Position numbers and translations under genes: made by a program. A DNA stretch of 64,000 nucleotides, taken from assembly GCF_024723255.1 (NCBI RefSeq), contig NZ_JANIAC010000003.1:310001-374000 (forward strand). The letters run 5' to 3'. This DNA comes from Aestuariibaculum sp. M13. GTDB lineage: Bacteria > Bacteroidota > Bacteroidia > Flavobacteriales > Flavobacteriaceae. The notes beneath the pieces were generated by a model. The model did not search any database. It saw only the letters and a program-made list of their open reading frames with translations, and was not told the origin of the DNA. How positions within the stretch are numbered: the stretch's first letter is position 1; each line of letters begins with the position of its first letter. Positions 8,411 to 18,204 of this stretch are shown here, piece by piece.

Positions 8411-11146
8411 ATGGAATTACTTGAAGCAGAAAAAACCCGAGTTTACCGATTTGGTAACAAGGTTGCGGACGGAAACAGTAAAATGAAAAATCTTTTAGGA
8501 GGTAAAGGAGCCAATCTGGCCGAGATGAGTGCCATTGGAATACCGGTTCCGCCGGGATTTACTATAACAACCGAGGTTTGTACCGAGTATAATTTGCTGG
8601 GTGAAGTCGCGGTAATAGATATGATTAGAGATGAAGTTGAAGCTTCAATAACAAATATTGAAACTTTAATGGGAACTCGGTTTGGCGATAAGGACAATCC
8701 GTTATTGGTATCTGTACGTTCCGGAGCTCGTGTTTCTATGCCAGGTATGATGGATACCGTTTTAAATTTAGGATTGAATGATGAAGTCGTGCTGGGTTTA
8801 GCTAAAAAAACAGATAACGAACAATTTGCCTGGGATTCTTACCGCCGTTTTATTCAAATGTATGGCGGTGTGGTTTTAGGAATGAAACCAGCTTCAAAAG
8901 ACGATATCGATCCTTTTGAAGAAATTATGGAAAACCTAAAAGGTAAACGCGGCATTCAGTTAGATACCGAATTTACTGTTCAGGATTTAAAAGATTTAGT
9001 ATACGATTTTAAAGAAGCCGTTAAAAAACAAACCGGACATAGTTTTCCAACCAATCCATGGGAACAGTTATGGGGCGCCATAATAGCTGTGTTTAACAGT
9101 TGGAATGGCGATCGTGCGGTGTATTATAGAAATATGAATGGCTACCCAGCCGACTGGGGAACTGCTGTAAATGTACAGGCCATGGTGTATGGTAATATGG
9201 GAAATAGTTCCGCTACAGGTGTTTGTTTTACCCGTGATGCCGGAACCGGTGAAAACGTATTTAATGGTGAATATTTAATCAATGCACAGGGAGAAGATGT
9301 AGTTGCCGGAGTTAGAACGCCACAGCAAATCACGGTTTTAGGTTCTAAACGCTGGGCAGAACTGGCTCAGATTTCAGAAGAAGATAGAAAGGAAAATTAT
9401 CCGTCTCTGGAAGAAGTGATGCCAGGTTTATTTAAAGAACTCGATGGCTATCAGCAAAAACTTGAAAAGCATTACCGCGATATGCAGGATATGGAGTTCA
9501 CCATTCAGGAAGGTAAATTATGGATTTTACAAACCAGAAATGGTAAACGTACCGGAGCGGGAATGGTTAAAATTGCCATGGATTTATTAAATGAAGGTTT
9601 AATTGATGAAAAAGAAGCTCTGCTTAGAATTGAGCCGAACAAGTTAGATGAATTACTTCATCCGGTATTTGATCCTAAAGCATTAAAACGCGCTCATGTT
9701 ATAGCTCAAGGTTTACCAGCATCGCCGGGGGCTGCAACCGGAAAAATAGTCTTCTTTGCCGATGAAGCTGCTAAGTTTAAAAACAGTATTCTGGTTCGTA
9801 TTGAAACCTCACCCGAAGATTTGGAAGGGATGCATATTGCCAAAGGTATTCTAACCGCTCGCGGTGGAATGACCTCCCACGCAGCCGTTGTGGCTCGTGG
9901 CATGGGCAAATGCTGTATCTCGGGAGCTGGTGCTTTAAAAATTAATTATAAAGCACGAACCTTAACTGTTGATGGTCATGAGTATCATGAAGGCGACTGG
10001 ATTTCTTTAAACGGATCTACCGGAAATATTATTGAAGGGAAAGTAGAAACCGTAGAACCCGAATTAAGCGGTGAATTTGCAGAAATCATGAAGCTGTCTG
10101 ATAAGTACGCAAAAATGAAAGTGCGCACCAATGCCGACACGCCTAAAGATGCTAAAATAGCCAGAACCTTTGGAGCAGAAGGAATCGGACTTACCAGAAC
10201 TGAGCATATGTTCTTTGAAGTCGATCGAATAAAAGCCATGCGTGAAATGATTCTCGCCGATACAGTGAAAGGACGTAAACAGGCTCTACAAGATTTATTA
10301 CCTATGCAACGCTCCGATTTTGAAGGTATCTTTGAAGCAATGGAAGGCCTTCCGGTTACGATTCGGTTATTAGATCCACCATTACATGAATTTGTGCCTC
10401 ACCAGTTAGCAACTCAAAAAGAACTGGCAGAGGAAATGCATATATCACTTCAGGCGGTTAAAAATAAAGTAGCCGAACTGGAAGAGTTTAACCCTATGTT
10501 AGGACATCGAGGTTGCCGTCTGGGAAATACCTATCCTGAAATTACAGAGATGCAAACCCGAGCCATTATAGAAGCAGCGCTTAATTTAAAAGAACGTGGC
10601 ATTTCCTGTAAACCAGAAATTATGGTGCCACTGGTTGGTACTGTTGATGAGTTTATTGCTCAGGAATGCATTATTAGAGAAACAGCGAAAATCATTTTTG
10701 AAGAACGCAATGATAAAGTCGAGTATTCGGTTGGGACTATGATAGAGGTGCCAAGAGCCGCTTTATTAGCCGATAAAATTGCTGAACACGCCGATTTCTT
10801 CTCGTTCGGAACAAACGATTTAACCCAAATGACGTTCGGATATTCGAGAGATGATGCCGGTAAGTTCCTGCCAATTTACATTCAAAAAGGTATTTTAAAA
10901 GTAGATCCTTTTGAAGTTCTGGATCAGGAAGGCGTTGGACAATTAGTTCAGTTAGGAACTGAACGTGGTAGAAGTATAAAACCTAATTTAAAAGTTGGTA
11001 TTTGTGGCGAGCATGGGGGAGAACCAAGCTCGGTAGAATTCTGTTATAACACAGGAATGAATTACGTAAGTTGTTCGCCATACAGAGTGCCAATTGCCAG
11101 GTTAGTTTCGGCGCAAGCCACCATAAAAGCAGAAAGAAGAGTTTAG
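8411..11146 (+). CDS. ppdK: Pyruvate, phosphate dikinase
   Basis: Interconverts pyruvate, ATP and phosphate with phosphoenolpyruvate, AMP and pyrophosphate. The N-terminal nucleotide-binding domain shows SVRSGARVSMPGMMDT (101-116). The phosphohistidine swivel domain carries LTARGGMTSHAAVVARGMGK with the catalytic His490. The C-terminal PEP/pyruvate barrel has FGTNDLTQM and the catalytic Cys865 in GICGEHGG. Length 911 is slightly more than the usual 870-890. It is monocistronic, with a strong terminator 40 bases after the stop. The promoter region shares an FNR-like dyad with pflB, which points to a role under low oxygen, perhaps PPi-linked glycolysis; gluconeogenesis is the alternative. Confidence 0.96.
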   Translation: MELLEAEKTRVYRFGNKVADGNSKMKNLLGGKGANLAEMSAIGIPVPPGFTITTEVCTEYNLLGEVAVIDMIRDEVEASITNIETLMGTRFGDKDNPLLVSVRSGARVSMPGMMDTVLNLGLNDEVVLGLAKKTDNEQFAWDSYRRFIQMYGGVVLGMKPASKDDIDPFEEIMENLKGKRGIQLDTEFTVQDLKDLVYDFKEAVKKQTGHSFPTNPWEQLWGAIIAVFNSWNGDRAVYYRNMNGYPADWGTAVNVQAMVYGNMGNSSATGVCFTRDAGTGENVFNGEYLINAQGEDVVAGVRTPQQITVLGSKRWAELAQISEEDRKENYPSLEEVMPGLFKELDGYQQKLEKHYRDMQDMEFTIQEGKLWILQTRNGKRTGAGMVKIAMDLLNEGLIDEKEALLRIEPNKLDELLHPVFDPKALKRAHVIAQGLPASPGAATGKIVFFADEAAKFKNSILVRIETSPEDLEGMHIAKGILTARGGMTSHAAVVARGMGKCCISGAGALKINYKARTLTVDGHEYHEGDWISLNGSTGNIIEGKVETVEPELSGEFAEIMKLSDKYAKMKVRTNADTPKDAKIARTFGAEGIGLTRTEHMFFEVDRIKAMREMILADTVKGRKQALQDLLPMQRSDFEGIFEAMEGLPVTIRLLDPPLHEFVPHQLATQKELAEEMHISLQAVKNKVAELEEFNPMLGHRGCRLGNTYPEITEMQTRAIIEAALNLKERGISCKPEIMVPLVGTVDEFIAQECIIRETAKIIFEERNDKVEYSVGTMIEVPRAALLADKIAEHADFFSFGTNDLTQMTFGYSRDDAGKFLPIYIQKGILKVDPFEVLDQEGVGQLVQLGTERGRSIKPNLKVGICGEHGGEPSSVEFCYNTGMNYVSCSPYRVPIARLVSAQATIKAERRV

Positions 11147-11184
11147 TATATTTATATACTAGAGTTGATTATGTTTTAAATTAG

Positions 11185-11217
11185 AAAAGGTCAGGAATGC
11201 GTTCCTGACCTTTTTGC
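11185..11217 (+). terminator. Bidirectional terminator between ppdK and the sulfatases
   Basis: Perfect stem AGGTCAGGAA / TTCCTGACCT with a tiny loop, preceded by A-run and followed by TTTTT. It can serve ppdK on the plus strand and the convergent sulfatase gene on the minus strand. Confidence 0.9.
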
Positions 11218-11238
11218 TTTTTCTATGTGTTTATGTAC

Positions 11239-12801
11239 TTAATTCCAGTGGGTCTCAAAAATGGCCTGCATGACAGGATATTGTTTGTCGGTATCGCCAA
11301 CCGCTTCACGTTGTTTTATCAATTCAACTTTCATGTCTTTAATGATATCCTGATATTCTGAATCGTTGTAGGCATTATGGTTTTCTTTCGGGTCTTTTTC
11401 TAAATCATAAAACTCCCACGCCGGTTCGGTACTTTCTTTTGAAGAGCCTGTCATGTCTAACGATTGTCCGTAGAATAGTGCCAGTTTATAACGTTTGTTT
11501 CTTATACCAAAATGTCCTGGTCTTTCCGGATGATTGGTCCAGTATCTGTAATAGGCTGAGGTTCTCCAATTTTCGGATGTATGTCCTTTAAGGTTTTCTC
11601 TAAAGCTTCTTCCCTGAAACGATTTTGGTTGCTGTACACCTGCATAATCAGCAAATAAGGCAGCGAAGTCAATGTTTAAAATAATGTCATCTAAACGACC
11701 TCCGGTTTCAATTTCTTTTGGGTAACGAATAACAAAAGGCATACGAAGTGATTCTTCATAAATTAAGCGTTTATCGAAAAAGCCATGCTCCCCTAAAAAG
11801 TAACCCTGATCGGCAGTGTAGATAACAATGGTGTTTTCGGCTAAACCAGAAGATTCCAGATAGTCCAGAATCTTACCAATATTGTCATCTATAGCCGCAC
11901 CAGATCGCATAAAATCTTTTATTAATTTTTGATAAACGGCTTTTCGGGCAGTAATGCTATCCATGCCTTTGGTGTAAAATGGCAAGCCCGGGTATTGGCA
12001 CCACCAGGCATCGGGGTCGTTAGAGGCTTGTTCGTAACGCCAGCTTAAGTTTTCAAGTTTTTGACCTACAATAGAGCGCCCTGTAGTTTCAGGTGAAAAA
12101 TCGTAAAGCGACGCAGGTTCAGGGACCTCAATATTTTTATATAAATGCTTATAACGTTCTGGGTAATCAAAGGGCTCGTGCGTTGCCTTAAAATGCGTCA
12201 TGAGCATAAAAGGCTTGTTTTTATCTCTTTGATTCAGCCAATTTAAAGATAGTTGGGTAATCACATCGGTTGAAAAGCCTTTGTGCACATCCCACGCTTC
12301 AGCGGGCTTGTTGAAATTCTCGGCAGTTCTTAAAATAGGATCCCAATAACGTCCTTGGTCATGTAAAATATTGTAATAATCGAATCCGGACGGTTCTTCT
12401 TTTAAATGCCATTTCCCAATAATGGCGGTTTGGTAGCCACTTTTTTGTAACACTTTAGCAATGTTTAAACTATCGGAATGCAAGGCGTCACTTAATGTAT
12501 ATACACCATTTTTATTGCTGTATTGTCCGGTAAGAATGGTTGCGCGACTCGGAACACAAATAGAGTTCGTGCAAAAGGCATTGTTTAAAACCATACCCTG
12601 ATCTGCCAGTCTTTCTATGTTTTTGTTCTGAACATAATCTTTTAAAACTCCGCCATAAATACCCCAGGCTTGTGACGTATGGTCGTCGGACATGATAAAT
12701 AATATGTTCGGTCTTTCTGTTTTCTGTTCTTTTTTAGAAGAATTGCAACTAAATAGAAGACACGTACATGTTATGTATAATAATGATTTAAAAGGTTTCA
12801 T
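11239..12801 (-). CDS. Sulfatase lipoprotein (S1 family, arylsulfatase A-like)
   Basis: Hydrolyses a sulfate ester, probably on a glycan, outside the cytoplasm. The signal peptide ends in a lipobox (LLFSC, Cys19), so the protein is a lipoprotein. The metal-binding start NILFIMSDDH is followed by the sulfatase signature CVPSRATILTG with Cys82, the residue converted to formylglycine. A second metal motif TADQGYFLGEHGFFDKR is in the C-terminal half. Length 520 is typical. It lies 12 bases after the second sulfatase gene, so the two form an operon. No formylglycine-generating enzyme and no SusC/D pair is in the window; the substrate cannot be named. Confidence 0.9.
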   Translation of the reverse strand: MKPFKSLLYITCTCLLFSCNSSKKEQKTERPNILFIMSDDHTSQAWGIYGGVLKDYVQNKNIERLADQGMVLNNAFCTNSICVPSRATILTGQYSNKNGVYTLSDALHSDSLNIAKVLQKSGYQTAIIGKWHLKEEPSGFDYYNILHDQGRYWDPILRTAENFNKPAEAWDVHKGFSTDVITQLSLNWLNQRDKNKPFMLMTHFKATHEPFDYPERYKHLYKNIEVPEPASLYDFSPETTGRSIVGQKLENLSWRYEQASNDPDAWWCQYPGLPFYTKGMDSITARKAVYQKLIKDFMRSGAAIDDNIGKILDYLESSGLAENTIVIYTADQGYFLGEHGFFDKRLIYEESLRMPFVIRYPKEIETGGRLDDIILNIDFAALFADYAGVQQPKSFQGRSFRENLKGHTSENWRTSAYYRYWTNHPERPGHFGIRNKRYKLALFYGQSLDMTGSSKESTEPAWEFYDLEKDPKENHNAYNDSEYQDIIKDMKVELIKQREAVGDTDKQYPVMQAIFETHWN

Positions 12802-12813
12802 AATTTTAAAGAA

Positions 12814-14667
12814 TTATTCAACAATAATTTCATCTATAAAGAACCAGGCAGGGAATCCAGCTCCGGGATGACCTTTCGGGCAGTTCCCTATGCCTTCAGC
12901 TTTAATTTTAATGAACTGGCTTTTCTTATCGACGTTAATTGTTAAGCGCTCCGTTGTGTTTTCAGTTTTTGCTTTATTGTCATCTCTCTTAATATCTTTT
13001 GAAGAACCAAAGGTTTTTCCGTCATCAGAAAAACTAACTTCCATAGCATGTAGCGGAAAAATCCAGTTACCGGAATTGATAAGCGAATTAACACTGATGC
13101 TTTTAATGGCTTTCACTGAATTTAAATCAATAATAAATTCTAAGTTCTTTCCTTCCTGACCAACCCATTGGCCGGAAGCATAATCGGTATAGCCTAATTT
13201 GCCGTCAATTAATAAATCGGCATTGTTATATGATTTGTTAAGCGCAGATGTTGCTTTAATAGTTGCACCAACGGCTAAATTGGATACTTTTTCTATTTTC
13301 TTCGGAATATCTTCTTCATGACCGTGTTTCCATGATAAGAATTCCTGAGTTAGTTCTTTTACTTTTTCAGGGTATTTTGAAGCAAGGTTTACCATTTCGG
13401 AAACATCCTGACTTAAATCCGATAAAAACAGTACGTCTTCTTCTAAATTTAATTCTCCTTTGTTAGAGGTATCTTTAGGGAAACCAATTAGTTTCCAGTT
13501 TCCTTTTCTAACCACCCATTGTTTGCCATATTTCCAGAAAGCTGAGGTTCTTTTAGAAGCTGTATTTGGACGCTTAATCATATCAGACATGTCTATCCCG
13601 TCTATTTCAGTTTTGATCTTATCAAGCTTACAAAGCTTAGCCAGTGTAGGCATCCAGTCGATATTCATTAAAAACTCATCGTTTACGATGCTTTCGGGTA
13701 AATTATTTTTCCAGCTGATAATGGTTGGGAGCCTGATACCGCCTTCAAACAAACTACTTTTAGCACCACGGTAAGGACCAGCGTCTCCGCCGCCGCCAAA
13801 AGCACGTGTTTCGGTGGAATAGCCATTATCTGATTGATAGATGACAATCGTATTTTCACGAATGCCTAAATCGTCTAGTTTATCCATTAAAAAGCCAATG
13901 CGCTCATCAATAGTGGAGATAAATGCAGCGTAGTCGCCACGTGGTTTTTCAACATTCTTATAATAATCACGCCATTTTTGAGTTGGTTGATACGGGTAAT
14001 GCGGCATATTTATGGCGTAATACATAAAAAACGGTTCATCTTTATGTTCTTCAACATAATTTATAGCCTTATCGGAAGCTAAATCAGGGAAGTATTGTCC
14101 GTCGTAAAAGACTTCTTTTCCGTTTTCATATAAATCATGCGTGTTTGGACCTTCCCAGTAAAAGAAGTGCGAATAATTATCGATACAACCTCTTAAGTGT
14201 CCGAAGGAATAATCGAAGCCTTGTCCGTTAGGGCTTGAAGCCTCATCCATACCAAGATGCCATTTTCCTATATGGCCTGTACTGTAACCATTATCCTTAA
14301 ATAATTCAGCTAAAGTATACTGTTCGGCTGGAAGTCCGGAACTTCCTGGTTCAGCCGAGGTATTTCCTGTAAGTTCCGCATTTTGAGGATAGCGACCTGT
14401 TAAAAGTGCAGCTCTGGATGGCGCACAAACGGGTGCCGCTACATAAGCTTGGGTAAAACGAGTACCATCTTTAGCAAGCTGGTCTATGTTTGGTGAATAA
14501 ATATCTTTTGCACCATAGCTGCCTAAATCGATAGCACCCTGGTCGTCGGTGTAAATAACAATTACATTAGGTTTTTTTTGAGATTGGGCAAAAAGGTGAA
14601 TTCCGGTTAAAACGGTAATAACAGTAAAATAGGTTTTAAGAATATTTGAAATAGAATGCATTTTCAA
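12814..14667 (-). CDS. Sulfatase with C-terminal discoidin-like carbohydrate-binding domain
   Basis: Exported sulfatase: a signal peptide (residues 1-28, ending LFAQ) precedes NVIVIYTDDQG with the paired metal-binding aspartates. The signature CAPSRAALLTGR has the formylglycine cysteine at Cys81. The catalytic part ends near residue 450. Residues 460-617 (VGATIKATSALNKSYNNADLLIDGK... at the start) resemble an F5/8 type C (discoidin) beta-sandwich, which usually binds sugar. It is the first gene of the two-sulfatase operon and the likely glycan-tethered member. The extra domain makes it longer than the usual 480-520 residues. Confidence 0.9.
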   Translation of the reverse strand: MKMHSISNILKTYFTVITVLTGIHLFAQSQKKPNVIVIYTDDQGAIDLGSYGAKDIYSPNIDQLAKDGTRFTQAYVAAPVCAPSRAALLTGRYPQNAELTGNTSAEPGSSGLPAEQYTLAELFKDNGYSTGHIGKWHLGMDEASSPNGQGFDYSFGHLRGCIDNYSHFFYWEGPNTHDLYENGKEVFYDGQYFPDLASDKAINYVEEHKDEPFFMYYAINMPHYPYQPTQKWRDYYKNVEKPRGDYAAFISTIDERIGFLMDKLDDLGIRENTIVIYQSDNGYSTETRAFGGGGDAGPYRGAKSSLFEGGIRLPTIISWKNNLPESIVNDEFLMNIDWMPTLAKLCKLDKIKTEIDGIDMSDMIKRPNTASKRTSAFWKYGKQWVVRKGNWKLIGFPKDTSNKGELNLEEDVLFLSDLSQDVSEMVNLASKYPEKVKELTQEFLSWKHGHEEDIPKKIEKVSNLAVGATIKATSALNKSYNNADLLIDGKLGYTDYASGQWVGQEGKNLEFIIDLNSVKAIKSISVNSLINSGNWIFPLHAMEVSFSDDGKTFGSSKDIKRDDNKAKTENTTERLTINVDKKSQFIKIKAEGIGNCPKGHPGAGFPAWFFIDEIIVE

Positions 14668-14711
14668 ATCAATTAAGTTTTATAGTTTAAGAAGCCACTA
14701 AAATTAAAATT

Positions 14712-14742
14712 TAAACTTAGATATCATATTTTTTTAGACCAA
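14712..14742 (-). promoter_or_regulatory. Candidate promoter of the sulfatase operon
   Basis: On the minus strand TAAGTTTA (14719 to 14712) fits the TAnnTTTG -7 box but for its last base. A TTG (14742 to 14740) lies 20 bases upstream, within the normal Bacteroidota spacing. The start codon is about 45 bases downstream. Confidence 0.45.
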
Positions 14743-14977
14743 TGTTTCCCTGAGAGCAGTAAACAACTTGGTTAAATTATTTGAGAGATTCATTTATTTT
14801 TATGAAAATCACATAGTTTTTCATTAAAAGTCATCAAAAATTCTACTAAAATAATAGGATGTTATTCTTTCTGAGGTAAATTCAATAAAAGTGTAAATTA
14901 TTTGTTTTTTATCGGGTTTAATTCAAACGTTTTCGTAAAAATATAAGAAGTTAAAAGCTTCATTATTATGGGTTTCA

Positions 14978-15020
14978 TGATAAAAGTCATCTTTTTAGAA
15001 GTGTCATGTTTCTACTTTTG
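14978..15020 (+). promoter_or_regulatory. pflB promoter with FNR/CRP-like dyad
   Basis: TACTTTTG (15013-15020) is an exact Bacteroidota -7 box. TGATAAAAGTCA (14978-14989) fits TGAT-N4-ATCA with one mismatch and is centred 29.5 bases before the box, i.e. near -41.5 of the expected start. The same arrangement is seen before ppdK. There is no clear TTG at -33, as expected for a promoter that needs an activator. Confidence 0.6.
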
Positions 15021-15068
15021 AAGTAGCTTAAATAGAAATGATTATTATAACATTTAACCAGGCATAAA

Positions 15069-17294
15069 ATGGAAACAAAAAGTTTAAAAGGTGGAATTTG
15101 GACAAAACAAATCGATGTTAGAGATTTTGTATTAGAAAACATTACTCCTTATCATGGAACAGATCAATTTTTAGTTGGACCTAGCGAAAAAACCCTTAAG
15201 TTATGGGATGTATGTAAAAAGGCTATTCAGGAAGAACGTCAGCATAATGGTGTTCGTTCTGTAGATACCGATACCATATCTACAATCAGCGCATTTAATG
15301 CGGGATATATAGATCGTGAAAATGAAGTAATTGTAGGTTTACAAACCGATGAATTGTTAAAACGTACCATGAAACCTTTCGGAGGATTTAAAGTGGTACA
15401 AAAAGCACTTTCAGAACATGATTTAAAGCCAAATGAGGCATTAACCGAATTATTCTCTAAGTATGTTAAAACACACAACGATGGTGTTTTTGATGCTTAT
15501 AACGACGAAATTAAAAAATTCCGTTCACTAGGTTTCTTAACCGGTTTACCAGATAATTACGCCAGAGGTAGAATTATTGGAGATTACAGAAGAGTTGCTT
15601 TATATGGAATTGATTTTTTAATTGAATCTAAAGTAGCCGATTTAGCCAATATTGAGGGGCCAATGACAGATGCTGTTATTCGCTTACGTGAAGAAGTAGC
15701 AGAACAAATTAGAGCACTTCAAGACATGATTGTTTTAGGCGCTAAATACGATTTAGATTTAAGTCGTCCGGCTGAAACAGCTAAAGAGGCTGTACAATGG
15801 ACGTATATGGCTTACTTGGCAGCGGTTAAAGAACAAGATGGAGCAGCGATGTCTTTAGGTAATGTGTCTACATTCTTAGATATATACATCCAAAATGATT
15901 TAGAAGAAGGACTTATCACCGAGCAAGAAGCACAAGAGTATATTGACCAGTTCGTAATGAAATTACGTATGGTGCGTCACTTAAGAATGGGAGCTTACGA
16001 CGAGATTTTCGCAGGAGATCCAACTTGGGTAACTGAAGCTATTGGAGGTATGTTTGAAGACGGAAGAACTAAAGTAACTAAAACCTCTTTCCGATTCTTA
16101 AACACATTATATAATCTAGGGCCATCACCAGAGCCAAATATGACGATTCTTTGGTCTGAGGATTTACCACAAAATTTTAAAGATTTCTGTTCTAAAGTTG
16201 CGATTGATACGTCGTCTATTCAGTTTGAAAATGATGCCTTAATGCGAAAAAGCAGAGGAAGTGATGACTACGGAATCGCATGTTGTGTATCTCACCAGGC
16301 TATTGGTAAGTCAATTCAATTCTTTGGAGCAAGAACCAATTTAGCAAAAACGCTGTTATTGGCCATTAACGAAGGACGTTGTGAAATGACCGGTACTCCA
16401 ATGGTTGATGGTATTGCACCGCTTGAAGGAGAGTATTTAGATTACGATAAGGTCATGGCTAACTTTAAAGTAGCGATGAAACAAGTAGCACGAGTGTATA
16501 ACGATTCTATGAATATTATTCACTACATGCACGATAAATACTATTACGAAAAAGCACAAATGGCTTTAATCGATACCAACCCAAGTATTAATATCGCTTA
16601 CGGTATTGCAGGTTTATCAATTGTTGCCGATTCATTATCAGCAATTAAATATGCTAAAGTAAAACCAATTAGAAACGAGGAAGGATTAACTGTCGATTTT
16701 AAAATTGAAGGTGAATTCCCTTGCTACGGTAACGACGATGATCGTGTAGATGTTTTAGCAGCTAATGCCGTAGCCGATTTTAATAGCGAATTAAAACAGT
16801 TAGCTGTATATAAAGATGCAGAGCCTACCTTATCGGTATTAACCATTACATCTAACGTGGTTTACGGTAAGAAAACAGGAGCAACACCAGATGGTAGAGC
16901 CAAAGGAGTAGCTTTTGCACCAGGAGCAAACCCAATGCATGGTAGAGATTCTAAAGGCGCCATTGCATCATTAAACTCTGTAGCTAAAATTAATTATCAA
17001 GATTCTCAGGATGGTATTTCAAATACCTTCTCTATTGTTCCAAAATCATTAGGACACAATGAAGAAACTAGAATAGAGAATCTAACAACAATTTTAGATG
17101 GTTATTTCTCTAAAGGCGCACATCACGTTAATATTAATGTGTTGAATAAGGAAACACTTATCGATGCAATGGAACATCCGGAAGAGTATCCACAGTTAAC
17201 CATTCGTGTTTCAGGATATGCTGTAAACTTTGTAAGATTAACAAAAGAACAGCAGCTTGAAGTTATTACACGTTCTTTTCATGAATCCATGTAA
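15069..17294 (+). CDS. pflB: Formate C-acetyltransferase (pyruvate formate-lyase)
   Basis: Glycyl-radical enzyme that splits pyruvate with CoA to acetyl-CoA and formate without oxygen. The paired catalytic cysteines are Cys405-Cys406 in [11 protein letters not shown]. The glycyl-radical loop is RVSGYAVNF near the C-terminus with Gly716, matching E. coli RVSGYAVRF. Length 741 is close to the E. coli 760, and the intact CC pair sets it apart from choline or glycerol lyases. It is followed by pflA and two transporter genes. The enzyme is oxygen-sensitive, so a facultatively anaerobic life style is implied. Promoter features agree with anaerobic activation. Confidence 0.97.
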   Translation: METKSLKGGIWTKQIDVRDFVLENITPYHGTDQFLVGPSEKTLKLWDVCKKAIQEERQHNGVRSVDTDTISTISAFNAGYIDRENEVIVGLQTDELLKRTMKPFGGFKVVQKALSEHDLKPNEALTELFSKYVKTHNDGVFDAYNDEIKKFRSLGFLTGLPDNYARGRIIGDYRRVALYGIDFLIESKVADLANIEGPMTDAVIRLREEVAEQIRALQDMIVLGAKYDLDLSRPAETAKEAVQWTYMAYLAAVKEQDGAAMSLGNVSTFLDIYIQNDLEEGLITEQEAQEYIDQFVMKLRMVRHLRMGAYDEIFAGDPTWVTEAIGGMFEDGRTKVTKTSFRFLNTLYNLGPSPEPNMTILWSEDLPQNFKDFCSKVAIDTSSIQFENDALMRKSRGSDDYGIACCVSHQAIGKSIQFFGARTNLAKTLLLAINEGRCEMTGTPMVDGIAPLEGEYLDYDKVMANFKVAMKQVARVYNDSMNIIHYMHDKYYYEKAQMALIDTNPSINIAYGIAGLSIVADSLSAIKYAKVKPIRNEEGLTVDFKIEGEFPCYGNDDDRVDVLAANAVADFNSELKQLAVYKDAEPTLSVLTITSNVVYGKKTGATPDGRAKGVAFAPGANPMHGRDSKGAIASLNSVAKINYQDSQDGISNTFSIVPKSLGHNEETRIENLTTILDGYFSKGAHHVNINVLNKETLIDAMEHPEEYPQLTIRVSGYAVNFVRLTKEQQLEVITRSFHESM

Positions 17295-17321
17295 ACTTTT
17301 TTAATATCAATTTAAGTCAGA

Positions 17322-17367
17322 AATACCTGGAAGAAAGAGTCGACAAAAACACTTTCTTTCAGGTATT
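17322..17367 (+). other. Long hairpin between pflB and pflA
   Basis: Arms of 16 bases (17322-17337 and 17352-17367, with one G-U pair) enclose a 14-base loop, filling most of the 84-base gap. The stem is not followed by a T-run (it runs into CTTAAAAGG), so it is not a classical terminator. It probably stabilises the pflB message or reduces readthrough into pflA. Confidence 0.7.
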
Positions 17368-17378
17368 CTTAAAAGGTT

Positions 17379-18134
17379 ATGTCTCTACACTATCAAGATA
17401 ATATATTAAATGTGCACTCTGTTGAATCCTTTGGAACCCATGATGGGCCTGGTATTCGTATGGTTGTATTTTTACAGGGCTGTAAATTAAAATGCCAGTA
17501 TTGCCACAATCCGGATACCATAGATACCCATGGAGGAGAGGAATATCACATTGAAGATTTGGTTCAAATGGCGCTAAAAGTTAAACCTTATTTTGGAAAA
17601 AAGGGAGGCGTTACGGTTTCCGGCGGAGAACCCCTATTACAGTCTAAAGCTTTAATTCCTTTTTTTAAACGATTAAAGGAAGAAGGTATTCATACCAATA
17701 TTGATACTAACGGACGCATTTTAAATCATTTTACAGAAGAATTACTTGATAGCTATGCCGATTTAGTGATGTTAGATATAAAACACATGACTGAAGAGGG
17801 ATTTGAGACATTAACAGGCGCAAAAAATAAAGAAACAACATTCAACTTTGCTAAACATCGTGAAGCTTCAGGAAAACCTATGTGGTTGAGATATGTGCTT
17901 ATTCCTGGTATAACCAACAAACCAGAATTACTACAAGCACTTGGAGAATACTTCCAGAATTATGAAACGATTGAAAAAATTGAATTACAACCTTATCATA
18001 AGTTAGGAATTCATAAATGGGAAGCCTTAGGATGGGAGTATCCGTTAATGGATGCAAGAGAAAATACTGAAGAAGAAATTAACGATGCCGTTCAAGTATT
18101 ACAAAATTATTTTAAAGAAGTGAAAGTGAATTAA
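17379..18134 (+). CDS. pflA: Pyruvate formate-lyase activating enzyme (radical SAM)
   Basis: Uses S-adenosylmethionine and a [4Fe-4S] cluster to put the glycyl radical on PflB. The radical SAM motif GCKLKCQYCHNPD (CxxxCxxC) is at about residues 30-42, directly after SVESFGTHDGPGIR, the family's N-terminal signature. SGGEPLLQ is the usual GGE motif for SAM binding. Length 251 matches E. coli PflA (246) and there is no extra ferredoxin insert, as in activases of other glycyl-radical enzymes. It is downstream of pflB across a hairpin, which would let the activase be made at a lower level than its target. Confidence 0.96.
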   Translation: MSLHYQDNILNVHSVESFGTHDGPGIRMVVFLQGCKLKCQYCHNPDTIDTHGGEEYHIEDLVQMALKVKPYFGKKGGVTVSGGEPLLQSKALIPFFKRLKEEGIHTNIDTNGRILNHFTEELLDSYADLVMLDIKHMTEEGFETLTGAKNKETTFNFAKHREASGKPMWLRYVLIPGITNKPELLQALGEYFQNYETIEKIELQPYHKLGIHKWEALGWEYPLMDARENTEEEINDAVQVLQNYFKEVKVN

Positions 18135-18204
18135 CAAGCAATGGATTAGATATTACTAAACTTATAATCAAATTAAACCAACTGACCCCTAATAATATTT
18201 CAAA

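Larger units (their letters stand above)
14668..15068. other. 401-base divergent intergenic region, sulfatases / pflB
   Basis: No gene is seen here. It holds the sulfatase promoter on the minus strand and the pflB promoter on the plus strand, described separately. Two copies of AAAAGTCATC occur (14826-14835 and 14982-14991), the second overlapping the FNR-like dyad; the first has no dyad partner. The rest is plain AT-rich sequence. Confidence 0.7.

Noticed and set aside
14826-14991. Direct repeat AAAAGTCATC in the pflB-sulfatase region
   Set aside because: Only the second copy is part of a dyad at a sensible distance from a promoter; the first copy has no partner, so a repeated operator is not supported.
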